A DNA stretch of 39,039 nucleotides from Alphaproteobacteria bacterium (GTDB taxonomy: Bacteria > Pseudomonadota > Alphaproteobacteria > Micavibrionales > Micavibrionaceae): positions 1 to 39,039 of the forward strand of contig JAOUOR010000010.1 in assembly GCA_029880245.1 (NCBI GenBank), written 5' to 3'. The translations under genes were made by a program, and so were the position numbers. Of this stretch, positions 23,942 to 33,000 are shown piece after piece; the first letter of the stretch is position 1, and each line of letters begins with the position of its first letter. The notes below the pieces were generated by a model. It was not told the DNA's origin, ran no database searches, and worked only from the letters and a program-made list of their open reading frames with translations.

Positions 23942-24553
23942 ATGGCAGATGAAGAAGATGAAACAGAAGCTGCGGCGGGTGATGATATAGACGGTGGTGA
24001 AGGCGAAGATATAGAGGGAGGGGTCAAGACAAGTGGTAAGAAAAAGCTGTTGCTTGCTTTGGTGCCGTTGCTTTTGATTGGTGCAGCGGCTGGTGGTGCT
24101 TATTACATGGGGTATCTGGATTCTTTGTTTGGCATTGAATCAGGGGATCATGCAGAGGGAGAAGAAGGAGAACATGGTGGTGAAACTGAACATGCTTCTG
24201 CTGGTAAAGGGGATGGACATGGCGGCGGTCATGGAGAGGGCGAAGGAAGCGGCTTTATTGCCGTGCCGACGATGATTGTCAATTTGGTGGATGAAGACGG
24301 AGAAACACCACGCTATCTCAGATTAACTGTGCAGTTAGAGTTGCAAGATCCTGAGGAGGCAGTAGCTATAGAGGCTGTTATTCCCCGGGTTGTTGATCAG
24401 TTTCAGACATTTCTGCGAGAGCTTCGTGTAAGGGATTTGCGTGGGTCGGCAGGAATTTACCGCCTTCAAATGGAGTTGTTAAGGCGTGTTAATCAGGCGG
24501 CTTATCCGGTTGAGGTTAAGGATATATTGTTTCAGGAAATTCTTATTCAGTAA
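23942..24553 (+). CDS. fliL: Flagellar basal body-associated protein FliL
   Basis: FliL is an inner-membrane protein that surrounds and stabilises the stator. The 203-residue product has an acidic cytoplasmic tail (1-30), one membrane helix (about 37-58, LLLALVPLLLIGAAAGGAYYM), a linker at about 66-102 rich in H, G and E (pieces: GDHAEGEEGEHGGE, GHGGGHGEGEG), and the periplasmic FliL domain (about 105-203, with VNLVDEDGETPRYLRLTVQLEL and a terminal VKDILFQEILIQ). The His-rich linker is longer and more histidine-laden than I would expect. It is followed by fliM, as usual. Confidence 0.93.
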   Translation: MADEEDETEAAAGDDIDGGEGEDIEGGVKTSGKKKLLLALVPLLLIGAAAGGAYYMGYLDSLFGIESGDHAEGEEGEHGGETEHASAGKGDGHGGGHGEGEGSGFIAVPTMIVNLVDEDGETPRYLRLTVQLELQDPEEAVAIEAVIPRVVDQFQTFLRELRVRDLRGSAGIYRLQMELLRRVNQAAYPVEVKDILFQEILIQ

Positions 24554-24600
24554 AAAATATGGTATAGTATAAGCTCTGTTATATAAACGGCAAATTGATA

Positions 24601-24616
24601 CGGCACGGTTCTTGCT
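24601..24616 (+). promoter_or_regulatory. Sigma-54 promoter upstream of fliM
   Basis: CGGCACGGTTCTTGCT: GG and GC are 10 bases apart, with both the -24 GGCACG and -12 TTGC boxes matching consensus. It lies 74 bases before the fliM ATG, in the 136-base fliL-fliM gap. Confidence 0.85.
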
Positions 24617-24689
24617 GATTATGTCTTTGCTATCTAAATAGTTTCTGGAGTTTTACTGAACGGAATAAGTCTTTTAAGGATGATGTTAT

Positions 24690-25805
24690 ATGAGTGATGA
24701 CGAAGAAATCGCCCAGATGAGTGCCGAAGAGCAGGCTATGATGGATGAATGGGAGTCCATGGCCGGGGGCGATGACGATGGTGGCGGTGATTCTGATGCG
24801 GAGGCGGAAGACGAAGGCGGTCAGAATGGTGAGACCGATGCCAGAATTCTTAATCAGGATGAGATCGACAGCCTTTTGGGGTTTGATGAGGATGATGGTG
24901 GGGGCGAGACTTCGGGCGTTATGGCCCTTATTAACTCGGCGATGGTTAATTATGAGCGTCTGCCGATGCTGGATATTGTTTTTGACCGTCTTGTCCGGCT
25001 TATGTCTACATCTTTGCGGAACCTTACGAGTGATAATGTGGAAGTTAGTCTGGATCAGGTTTCGACTGTGCGTTTTGGCGATTATATGAATTCTATCCCG
25101 TTGCCTGCCATGATCTCTGTTTTTAAGGCTGAGGAATGGGATGATAATGGTTTGATGGTGACCGATAGTGCTTTGATCTATTCTATTGTTGATGTGCTTT
25201 TGGGCGGCAGAAGGGGGTCAGCCTCAATACGCGTAGAAGGTCGTCCTTATACTACAATCGAAAGTAAACTTGTGGAGCGCTTGATTCATGTAACGCTTGG
25301 TGATTTATCTTCGGCGTTTGATCCTCTTTCTCCTGTTAGCTTTAATCTTGATCGTCTTGAGACTAATCCCCGATTTGCAACAATTACGCAAACCGGTAAT
25401 GCCTGTGTGCTGGCGAGGTTGCGTGTTGATATGGGGGAACGTGGAGGTCGCATGGAAATCCTTATTCCTTATGCGACGTTGGAGCCGATCCGCGAATTGC
25501 TCTTGCAGATGTTTATGGGGGAAAAATTCGGACGGGACTCAATCTGGGAGAATCACTTGACACAAGAGCTTTATAAAACCGATGTCCAGCTTCAGGCAGT
25601 ACTTGGTGAGGTGTCTTTGCCGTTAGGAACAATGCTTAATTGGAAAGTTGGCGATCAAATAATGCTCAATACGCTCATTAGTGATCATTTGGAACTCAGA
25701 TGCGGGCAGTTTCCTATGTTTAAGGGGCCGGTAGGGCAAAAGCAGGATTATATTGCAGTGAAGATTGAAAATTATATTGAGCCCAAAGAGGATGACAAAC
25801 AATGA
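24690..25805 (+). CDS. fliM: Flagellar motor switch protein FliM
   Basis: FliM is the C-ring protein that receives CheY-P. The 371-residue product has a roughly 50-residue acidic N-terminal extension (MSDDEEIAQMSAEEQ...) before the CheY-binding peptide ILNQDEIDSLLGF (53-65), which in most FliM proteins is at the very N-terminus. The middle domain (about 80-270) carries LPMLDIVFDRLVRLMSTSLR and SALIYSIVDVLLGGRRG, and the C-terminal SpoA domain runs from about 290 (VQLQAVLGEVSLPLGTML, then LNTLISDHLELRCGQFPMF). It overlaps the next gene by four bases (ATGA). Confidence 0.97.
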   Translation: MSDDEEIAQMSAEEQAMMDEWESMAGGDDDGGGDSDAEAEDEGGQNGETDARILNQDEIDSLLGFDEDDGGGETSGVMALINSAMVNYERLPMLDIVFDRLVRLMSTSLRNLTSDNVEVSLDQVSTVRFGDYMNSIPLPAMISVFKAEEWDDNGLMVTDSALIYSIVDVLLGGRRGSASIRVEGRPYTTIESKLVERLIHVTLGDLSSAFDPLSPVSFNLDRLETNPRFATITQTGNACVLARLRVDMGERGGRMEILIPYATLEPIRELLLQMFMGEKFGRDSIWENHLTQELYKTDVQLQAVLGEVSLPLGTMLNWKVGDQIMLNTLISDHLELRCGQFPMFKGPVGQKQDYIAVKIENYIEPKEDDKQ

Positions 25806-26392
25806 ATCTCGAGTTACTGAGTTATGGTCTTGATGTTTTAATACTTATTTTTCTGGCAGTGATGATTTTTTATGCGTTTCGATTGACATATAGCTTGAAT
25901 GAGTTCCGTAAAAACAGAAATTCTTTTGATGAAGTTATCGGACGGCTTGTCGTGTCTATTGACCAAGCTGAGAAATCTATCAAAAACCTTAAAGAAGTCA
26001 GTGCTAATGAAGCCGGTAATCTGCAATCTTTGGTTAAAAATGCCAAGGCCTTGTCTTTGGAGCTTCAGGATATAAATCAAATTAGCGAGACAATGGCAAA
26101 TCGACTGGAAAATCTGGCCTCAGAAAATAGAAAAATTATAAGCGGAGAAGGAGATTCATCATCTTATGAAGAAACTTTACCTAAAAGAAAGTCTCTTGCG
26201 AGGGAGGATAATCAGGATTTGCCGTCATTTATGATTCATGACAATGAGGACAATTCGGTTCATGATTATGAGGGCGATCATGATATTTACCCAGATGATA
26301 TGTCTGATGAATTGCAAAGTGAGGCAGAAAAGGAATTATACAAAGCGTTGAAAGGTAGAGAAAAAAGATCTGCCGGGGGAGGGCGATCGTAA
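25802..26392 (+). CDS. DUF6468-like membrane-anchored coiled-coil protein
   Basis: A 196-residue protein with an N-terminal membrane helix (about 9-30, LDVLILIFLAVMIFYAF), then a coiled-coil region (about 30-115) containing RLVVSIDQAEKSIKNLKEVSANE and LSLELQDINQISETMANRLENL, and an acidic, probably disordered C-terminal half. The pattern matches proteins of unknown function (DUF6468, by memory) found between fliM and motE-like genes in alphaproteobacteria. It overlaps fliM by ATGA and the next gene by TAATG, so the three are co-translated. The function is unknown; its location suggests a motor or export accessory role. Confidence 0.6.
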   Translation: MNLELLSYGLDVLILIFLAVMIFYAFRLTYSLNEFRKNRNSFDEVIGRLVVSIDQAEKSIKNLKEVSANEAGNLQSLVKNAKALSLELQDINQISETMANRLENLASENRKIISGEGDSSSYEETLPKRKSLAREDNQDLPSFMIHDNEDNSVHDYEGDHDIYPDDMSDELQSEAEKELYKALKGREKRSAGGGRS

Positions 26393-27063
26393 TGACAGGG
26401 CAATTGAAGCTATTACCAATTTTAATTTTTATTGCTTTTATGTCGTTTGCGGTACGTTTGGTGGATGTTGTCACTGGTGTCCCGGAATTTTCAGGTTTAG
26501 CTTTTGCCGAAGATGTCGAAAAAACAGAAACTAAAGATTATAAAGAGAAAAAAAATAAAGAAGAAGAGCATAAGGATACAAATCAATCAGTAAAAGAAAG
26601 CGATGCCGAGGAACCAAAATGGCGTGATGCATCTGATTCGGATTTTAATCTCGCGGATATTAAGACTGAATTATACAAGGAGCTGGCAGACAGGCGCAAA
26701 AAACTGGATGAGCAGGAAAAACAGCTGCATGTGAAAGAAGCTATGTTACAAGCGACTGCCAAAGAGCTTGATCTGAAATATCTTGAGCTTGAAAAGTTAA
26801 AGAAGGAATTAGAAAGTTTACTTCAGCTTCAATCAGAAAAAGAGGAAGAGCGGATTAATAGTCTGGTTAAAGTATACGAGGGTATGAAACCTAAGGATGC
26901 TGCTCGTATTTTTGATACGCTTGATCTGGATGTTTTGGTTGATGTCATAGGCAGGATGTCGGAGAGAAAAATTTCTCCTGTTCTGGCAGCAATGAATCCT
27001 GAACGCGCCAAAACTGTAACAATTATGCTGGCTGAGCAGAATAAATTGCCCAAAATCAGATAA
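26392..27063 (+). CDS. motE: MotE-like chaperone with MgtE-N-type domain
   Basis: A 223-residue protein with an N-terminal signal-like helix (about 7-24, ILIFIAFMSFAVRLV), a long charged, K/E-rich coiled coil (about 35-145) and a C-terminal MgtE-N-like domain (about 155-215: LVKVYEGMKPKDAARIF, then MSERKISPVLAAMNPERAK). This layout is that of rhizobial MotE, the periplasmic chaperone of the motility protein MotC; FliG has a related fold in its N domain. No MotC-like gene is in the window, but a MotB-like protein and a giant TPR protein lie downstream and could be its clients. That client assignment is inference. Confidence 0.7.
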   Translation: MTGQLKLLPILIFIAFMSFAVRLVDVVTGVPEFSGLAFAEDVEKTETKDYKEKKNKEEEHKDTNQSVKESDAEEPKWRDASDSDFNLADIKTELYKELADRRKKLDEQEKQLHVKEAMLQATAKELDLKYLELEKLKKELESLLQLQSEKEEERINSLVKVYEGMKPKDAARIFDTLDLDVLVDVIGRMSERKISPVLAAMNPERAKTVTIMLAEQNKLPKIR

Positions 27064-27305
27064 AAATGTGTTTAGGGTTCAGGTGATTAGCTGATATTCT
27101 TTTGGAACTCTGCCCTTCCTAGAGCTTTACTTTGTTTTCAAATTGTATATTATTAAAAGGTGTTTGGGAGACTTTTTTTCCATCCTTCCTTCTTTTTTGC
27201 TTACGTTCTGTTAAGATTTTTTTGGCATACTGCCTTAGTCTTTTTGATTTATTACTGAGTTTTTTAAGTTTTTTTGCACTGTCTTAATTTGAGGAGATAT
27301 TTAAA

Positions 27306-27695
27306 GTGGCTGTTGATATGAACATGAATGTGCTGATTGTGGATGATTATACGACAATGCTTCGTATTATCCAGAACCTGTTAAAGCAGTTGGGATTTAA
27401 GAATATAGATGAAGCAACTGATGGCACTGCAGCTTTTGAAAAAGTTCAGCAGAAAAACTATGGTCTTATTATTTCGGATTGGAATATGGAACCGATGACG
27501 GGATACGAGCTTTTGCAGAAGATTCGTTCTTCGGATAAACCTTATAAAAATGTACCGTTTATTATGGTGACGGCTGAAAGCAAAACCGAAAATGTTGTTG
27601 CTGCGAAAAAAGCCGGCGTTAACAACTATATTGTTAAACCATTTAATGCAGAAACGCTGAAGACAAAAATTTCCTCTGTAATCGGTGATTTTTAA
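27306..27695 (+). CDS. cheY: Chemotaxis response regulator CheY
   Basis: A single-domain receiver of 129 residues. The phosphorylation set is complete: acidic pocket D13-D14 (IVDDYTTM), phospho-acceptor D58 (ISDWNMEPM), T89 (MVTAES) and K111 (VKPF); D58 and K111 are in the standard positions for CheY. The start is a GTG with GGAGAT nine bases upstream; an ATG four codons later lacks this spacing. It is followed after 32 bases by cheZ. The 242-base gap before it (27064-27305) is T-rich and shows no feature I can support. No CheA, CheW, CheB or CheR is in the window. Confidence 0.95.
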   Translation: MAVDMNMNVLIVDDYTTMLRIIQNLLKQLGFKNIDEATDGTAAFEKVQQKNYGLIISDWNMEPMTGYELLQKIRSSDKPYKNVPFIMVTAESKTENVVAAKKAGVNNYIVKPFNAETLKTKISSVIGDF

Positions 27696-27727
27696 TTTAA
27701 GTAATAGTTCTTGAGGGGTATTAGTTC

Positions 27728-28342
27728 ATGAGTAACATAGCAGAACAACGGTCTGGTTATCTGGGTAATAAGGAAAAAGTTGCCCGTATCATAAATTCGG
27801 TATTAGAAAAAGTAAGTAAGGCCGAGGAAGTTTCGCGTGAGGCAATCTACAAAGAATTGCTTGATGTTCAGTCAATTATTGATGAAATGCGTCAACAAGT
27901 AGGCTCACTTAAGGCGAGTGATATTAGTGGTAAACATATTCCGGGTGCTACAGATGAACTTGATGCTGTTGTAGCGGCTACTGCTGAAGCGACAAGTACA
28001 ATTATGGATGCTTGTGATATTATTCAGGAAAAGGCATCTGATGCCGGGGAGAGCAGTGACGCAATCGTGGCTGAGGTGATGAAAATTTATGAAGCTTGTT
28101 CGTTTCAGGACATTACAGGTCAACGTATTACAAGTGTTGTGAAAACTTTGAGAAAAATCGAAGATAAGGTTGATAATCTTATCGCAACAATGAGTGAACG
28201 TATTCCTATTTTGCGTGATGAAGCGGAAGACGATGATGATGAGAGGCAGGGAGATGAAAAATTTCTCAATGGGCCTCAACTTCCTGAAAATGCAATTTCA
28301 CAAGAAGATATTGATAAATTACTGGCCGAATTTGACGATTAG
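27728..28342 (+). CDS. cheZ: Protein phosphatase CheZ
   Basis: CheZ dephosphorylates CheY-P. The 204-residue product has the catalytic helix EACSFQDITGQRITSVVKTL with D128 and Q132, matching E. coli D143 and Q147. It is helical throughout its first 160 residues, as expected for the long four-helix bundle, followed by an acidic linker (161-180) and a C-terminal peptide AISQEDIDKLLAEF (189-202) that would tether CheY-P. This peptide resembles the FliM one. CheZ is sporadic in alphaproteobacteria; its place directly after cheY supports the call. Confidence 0.88.
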   Translation: MSNIAEQRSGYLGNKEKVARIINSVLEKVSKAEEVSREAIYKELLDVQSIIDEMRQQVGSLKASDISGKHIPGATDELDAVVAATAEATSTIMDACDIIQEKASDAGESSDAIVAEVMKIYEACSFQDITGQRITSVVKTLRKIEDKVDNLIATMSERIPILRDEAEDDDDERQGDEKFLNGPQLPENAISQEDIDKLLAEFDD

Positions 28343-28447
28343 AGTTTTGACGCAAATAACTTCTTTTTTCTTCCAAAAAATATGATTTGTACTGGTTTTT
28401 AGTGTAAAATGATGTGTGAAAATACTTCATTTGCTTGATAGGAAGAC

Positions 28448-29164
28448 ATGGCGAACCAGTTTCTTTCATTATCTTTGTTTCTTATGTTGCTTTCATTCTT
28501 TATTGTGATGAACGCGGTTTCAGGTTATGAGGAAACAAAAACCCAGCCCGTTATGCGAAGTATTTCTCTGGCGTTTTCTAACGAGGAAAACGTAAAGGAT
28601 TTAGGACCTTCGGACGAGCCGACAATTATAATGAATGTTGGATCGGGAGATACTCTTTCTGATATCAAAGGGTTGTTTGAAGGTCATATATCCAATATTC
28701 AGGCTACTAAAAACAGGCTTGGTACGGTTATGCATATACGTGTTCCAGTGCAATCTTTCAGGCGTGCGATAGAAATGCCGAGTTTAGATAATAGCGAGCA
28801 GGCAAAGCTTTCTAACGCCGATGAGGGGTCTTTTTTGCAAACCTTAGTGACTGTACTGCGTGCGGAGAAAAGTAATATGCCTTATCGGGCGGATATTATT
28901 CTTGAAGTTCCTTATCAACCCAATAATGTCGAACAAGAAAATCTTGGACAAGTAAACACAGATTTGAAGATGGCGGCTGGATTTACCTCGAAACTTGAAG
29001 AGTATGGTTTGCCAAAACAATATATCAGCGCTGGATTGATGAATGGTGAAAGTGGCTATATTTCACTGTATTTTAGATCTTATGTTCCTTACAGCCCAGT
29101 GTCGGAAAAATATAATGAGAGGAAAGAGCAGGAAAAGGTTAATGATAACGAGGTACCGTTATGA
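28448..29164 (+). CDS. MotB-like protein lacking the ion-binding aspartate
   Basis: A 238-residue protein that starts almost directly with one membrane helix (about 5-25, FLSLSLFLMLLSFFIVMNAVS). This aligns with the MotB helix downstream (ITFTDVMALMLTFFVLLYAMS): the shared FF lies eight residues after the MotB aspartate, and here serine 9 occupies that place. The periplasmic part (about 60-220) keeps the outline of an OmpA-like fold (GTVMHIRVPVQSF, then YRADIILEVP, then a helix TDLKMAAGFTSKLEEYGLPKQ) but has no GHTD and none of the peptidoglycan-binding residues. AGGA precedes the ATG. It overlaps motB by ATGA. It is probably a diverged MotB paralogue that cannot carry ions; its function is unknown. 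Confidence 0.65.
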   Translation: MANQFLSLSLFLMLLSFFIVMNAVSGYEETKTQPVMRSISLAFSNEENVKDLGPSDEPTIIMNVGSGDTLSDIKGLFEGHISNIQATKNRLGTVMHIRVPVQSFRRAIEMPSLDNSEQAKLSNADEGSFLQTLVTVLRAEKSNMPYRADIILEVPYQPNNVEQENLGQVNTDLKMAAGFTSKLEEYGLPKQYISAGLMNGESGYISLYFRSYVPYSPVSEKYNERKEQEKVNDNEVPL

Positions 29165-29916
29165 GTATTGTTTCCACTAGTCATAAAACGGGAATAAAAT
29201 CAGTTGTAAAAGGCAGAGGTTCCGGGGAAAGCCAAGTGCCTTTATGGCTTATTACGTTCACAGATGTTATGGCGTTGATGCTGACATTTTTTGTGCTGCT
29301 TTATGCTATGTCTGTGCCGGAAGAAGATAAATGGAGTGAAATTTCAACGGCGCTTAGCAACGAATTTAACAAAAAGGAACGCATGCCATATAATCCAGGA
29401 ACTCAAGATGTTATACAAATTGACAAGGTTGATACCTCTAAGGCATTGAATTTGAATTATCTTAATACGCTTGTGTCAGATATTGTGAAAAAGGAGAACG
29501 TAGATGGTGTAACAATAACAAATCATGGTAAACGTATGATTATTTCTCTGCCATCGGCGCTGCTGTTTAATAGCGGTTCTGTTGAGGTTAAACTTGAGGG
29601 GAAAAAAGCGCTGTTTTCAATTGCCGGTGTGTTGGACCGTATAAAAAACAGGATTGAAATTATTGGACATACTGACCCTGGTGCAATAAACGGCAATGCA
29701 AGCGGTTATAGTACCAATTGGGAGTTATCACTAGCACGTGCTATGTCGGTGGCGACGAGTCTCTATGAGGTTGGCTATAGTAAGGATGTGGTTGTGCGCG
29801 GGCTGTCAAGTGGGCTTTATAATGAATTACCGGATAGTATTTCGCAAGAAGAGCGCTATGCTTTGTCTCGCCGTGTGGATATTATCGTTATGCAAGATAG
29901 TGGTAATATGCCTTAG
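29161..29916 (+). CDS. motB: Flagellar motor stator protein MotB
   Basis: MotB forms the ion channel with MotA and anchors the stator to peptidoglycan. The 251-residue product has a basic cytoplasmic N-terminus, one membrane helix (about 29-50) with the ion-carrying aspartate D35 in ITFTDVMALM, a plug-like segment after it (VPEEDKWSEIST), and a C-terminal OmpA-like domain with IEIIGHTDPG and NWELSLARAMSV, the peptidoglycan-binding motifs, ending RRVDIIVMQ. It overlaps the upstream MotB-like gene, so both are made together; the MotA partner is 25 kb away at 3192. Confidence 0.95.
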   Translation: MSIVSTSHKTGIKSVVKGRGSGESQVPLWLITFTDVMALMLTFFVLLYAMSVPEEDKWSEISTALSNEFNKKERMPYNPGTQDVIQIDKVDTSKALNLNYLNTLVSDIVKKENVDGVTITNHGKRMIISLPSALLFNSGSVEVKLEGKKALFSIAGVLDRIKNRIEIIGHTDPGAINGNASGYSTNWELSLARAMSVATSLYEVGYSKDVVVRGLSSGLYNELPDSISQEERYALSRRVDIIVMQDSGNMP

Positions 29917-30001
29917 ATCAATCGTTATATTTTAGCGTAAAAAAAGGGAGTTAGCGGTCAAACTTCTGGATTATAGAGTATGGCTGTGGCATGCTTTGCG
30001 T

Positions 30002-33000
30002 ATGAAAAGGGGCACCTCTTTTATTTTCATTTTTGTTACTGCGTTTTTACTTCTTGTGCCAGCTTATGCTCAGGAAGGCTCTTCTGTGCGTGGTAAAGAC
30101 AGGGACGGTTACTCAAGAATTATCTTTGATTTACAAAATCAGGACTCTTTTGAAACAGATCAAAGTCAGAGTGGAAAAATTAGTTTAAAATTTAAGACTT
30201 CTTCTGATGTGACGGTTGATATTGAAACAAATACCTTAAAAAATATTCTCGGCTATGAGGTTTTGTCCAAAGCGCCGTTGTCGATATCATTTGATATCCC
30301 TAATAGCAGCAAAGCAAGAGCTTTTGCCTCTGGAGCGCGTGTCTTTCTGGATGTTTATAATCCCCAAAACCCTGAAGACCGTGTAGTGGTTGAGAAAAAG
30401 CCGGACGTTAAAAAGACGGATGTTGCTCAAATACCTCAACAAACAGAAGCTGACAAAAAACCTACAGAAGAGAAAAAGAAACCAGAGGAAGAGGAAATCA
30501 AATCTGTAGAGACTAAAGCTAAGGCTGTGCCGCCTGCAATTGTTTTGATTCCTGAAGATCTGGAAAGAATGATAAAGGAAAAGGAGGCTGAAAAGCTTGC
30601 TCAATTAGCTAAAAAAGAGGCTGAGGACAAAAAGGAAAAGCATAATCAGTTTCTGGAAGAAGCTATTGATCAGAACCAGCACGTAATTTCGGTAAGTTCA
30701 ACATCTGCTGTTAATATGGCGATGTTTGAAAATTATGAGACACTCTGGTTTGTGATGGATGATGATAGTTTTCATACAGCGCCGAGTTTGAATAGTCCTG
30801 CGGCATATCTGTTTGGTGACTTCAAAAAGATCGAGATTTCTAAGGGAGCGCTTTATACCGTGTCCAAGCCAAAAGGTTTTAAAGCTAAGGGAAATGGAGG
30901 TGAGCTTTTATGGCGTTTGATATTATCAGATGACATCAAGGAAGAGGTGGGCGTTGAGCCAATCCGCATAGGAGCTTCATCAGGTGGCGGCGCTAGAAAG
31001 GGTCATGTTTTATGGCCACTTGAAAACATTATAGATGTTATCAAGCTTAGAGATAGTGCAACGGGTAAAGACTTGCATATTGTTTTAGTCAGTGATTCCT
31101 CTTCTTTCTTTGGGGAAGAAAGGAGCTTTGTTGATTTCGATGTTTTGAAATCTTATGCAGGACTGGCTATAAGGTCTAAAGTCGATGATCTGATAGTAGA
31201 ACAGGTTGAGGAAGGTATAAAAATCTATCGTGAAGGCGGGTTGTCAATCATGCCCGACTCTTTGTTATCTTTGGCCATTGGAAAAGGGGAGAAGGATGCC
31301 CTGGTTGATTTAAACCAGAATCCGCAGGAAGAGTATAAGGAAGAATCGCCTTCCATTTTCAAATTTTCTTTATGGCAAAAGAGCAGTCTTGAAGAATTGA
31401 ACCAGAATAAAAACTCAATTCTTGCAGCGATGGGGGGTAAGAAAAAATTCGAGCAAGTCGAAGACCTTATGATTTTAGGGAAAATGCATCTGGCTTATGG
31501 CCGTGGAGCTGAAGCCTTAGGCTTTTTGGAATATGCTCGCCAGATTTTTCCTGAAATTGTGCGTACCCCCGAATTTCTGGCTTTGCGGGGCGTAGCGCGT
31601 GCATTTATGTGGAAGAGTGTGATCGCCTTGCAGGATTTATCTCATCCGGCGCTCAATGAATATCAAGAAATCAAGTATTGGAAGGCTTTTGTTTTGGCCG
31701 AACTTGGGGATTGGAAGCAGGCCGCGGATATTTTACCCCCAAATTATAATGTATTGCATGACTATCCGGTTAGTATCACATCGCGCCTAGGCTTGAGCCT
31801 TGCTGAGATAAATTTGCGCGCGGGGGAAGTTAATAAAGCCGAAGAAATTTTGGCTATGATAGGAGAGCATGATCTGTCTGCTCCGATGGAAGCTGCAGTA
31901 ACATATCTAAAAGGTGAGGCTTTTAGACAGAGGGGGAACGTTGATGAAACGATTTCGTTATGGACATCACTGGAGAAAAATCCCGATGATTTGTACAGGA
32001 CAAAGGCACGGCTGGCTTTGGCAATTTTATTGTCTAATGAAGGCAAGGCTAATACCAAAGAGGTTATTGATCGGCTGGAGCCCTTGCGTTACGAATGGCG
32101 CGGCGATCAGTTGGAAGCTCAGATTCTCTATTGGATGGGGCAGTATTATTTCAAGGACAAGAATTTCGTTAAGGGGCTGAATATTATGCGTGATGCATCG
32201 TCTTTGGCGGTAAATACGGCTTTGGGTGAGCGCATAGCTTCCAGTATGACGGAAGAATTTGCGCATTTGTTCCTAGATGATGCAGAGTTAAAGGAAATGT
32301 CGGCGCTTGATGCAATTGCTCTATACGACAAATTTAGTGAACTTACCCCGCCTGGTGATGATGGGAGTCAGGTTGTTCAGAAGCTGGCCGAGAAGATGGT
32401 TAAGGCAGATTTGCTGGATCGTGCAAGTGATTTACTCAAACATCAGGTTGATTTTCGTTTGAGTGGTGAAAATAGGGTTAAGGCGGCTATGAGGCTTGCT
32501 GCTATTGAGCTTTTGGCCAAGAGGCCGGATCATGCCATGCAAAGCCTTACTAAAGCTGAGCGCGGTATTCAGGATACAAAACAAATGAAGGATAAGGAGA
32601 GGAAGCTAAAAGAGATTGCTCTTATGAAAGCGCGTGCGTATTCGCAAGATAGGCAGGGCGATCTTGCTTTGGCTTTGCTTGAAAATCTGGATCCAGACCC
32701 TGATGTTAGCCGCCTTATTGCAGAAATAGCGTGGCAGCAGGGATATTGGGATGATGCGGCTTATGCGTTTAACGAGGTTATTATTGAAGAAAACATTTCT
32801 TTGGCTGACCCGTTGAGCAAGCGTCACGCAGAGATGATAATGAACAGGTCTATAGCACTTAATTTGGCGAGTGATAAAGTGGCTTTGGCGAATATGCGTA
32901 AGAAATATTATTCGGCAATGCTGGAGACCGAATTTAAAAACCAGTTTGATCTGGTCACAAGGCCCGGACGAAAATCAACTCTGGCTGATCGTGAGACCCT

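Noticed and set aside
29970-30001. TGGCATGCTTTGCG before the TPR gene as a sigma-54 promoter
   Set aside because: GG and GC are 8 bases apart, not 10, and the motif runs into the start codon.
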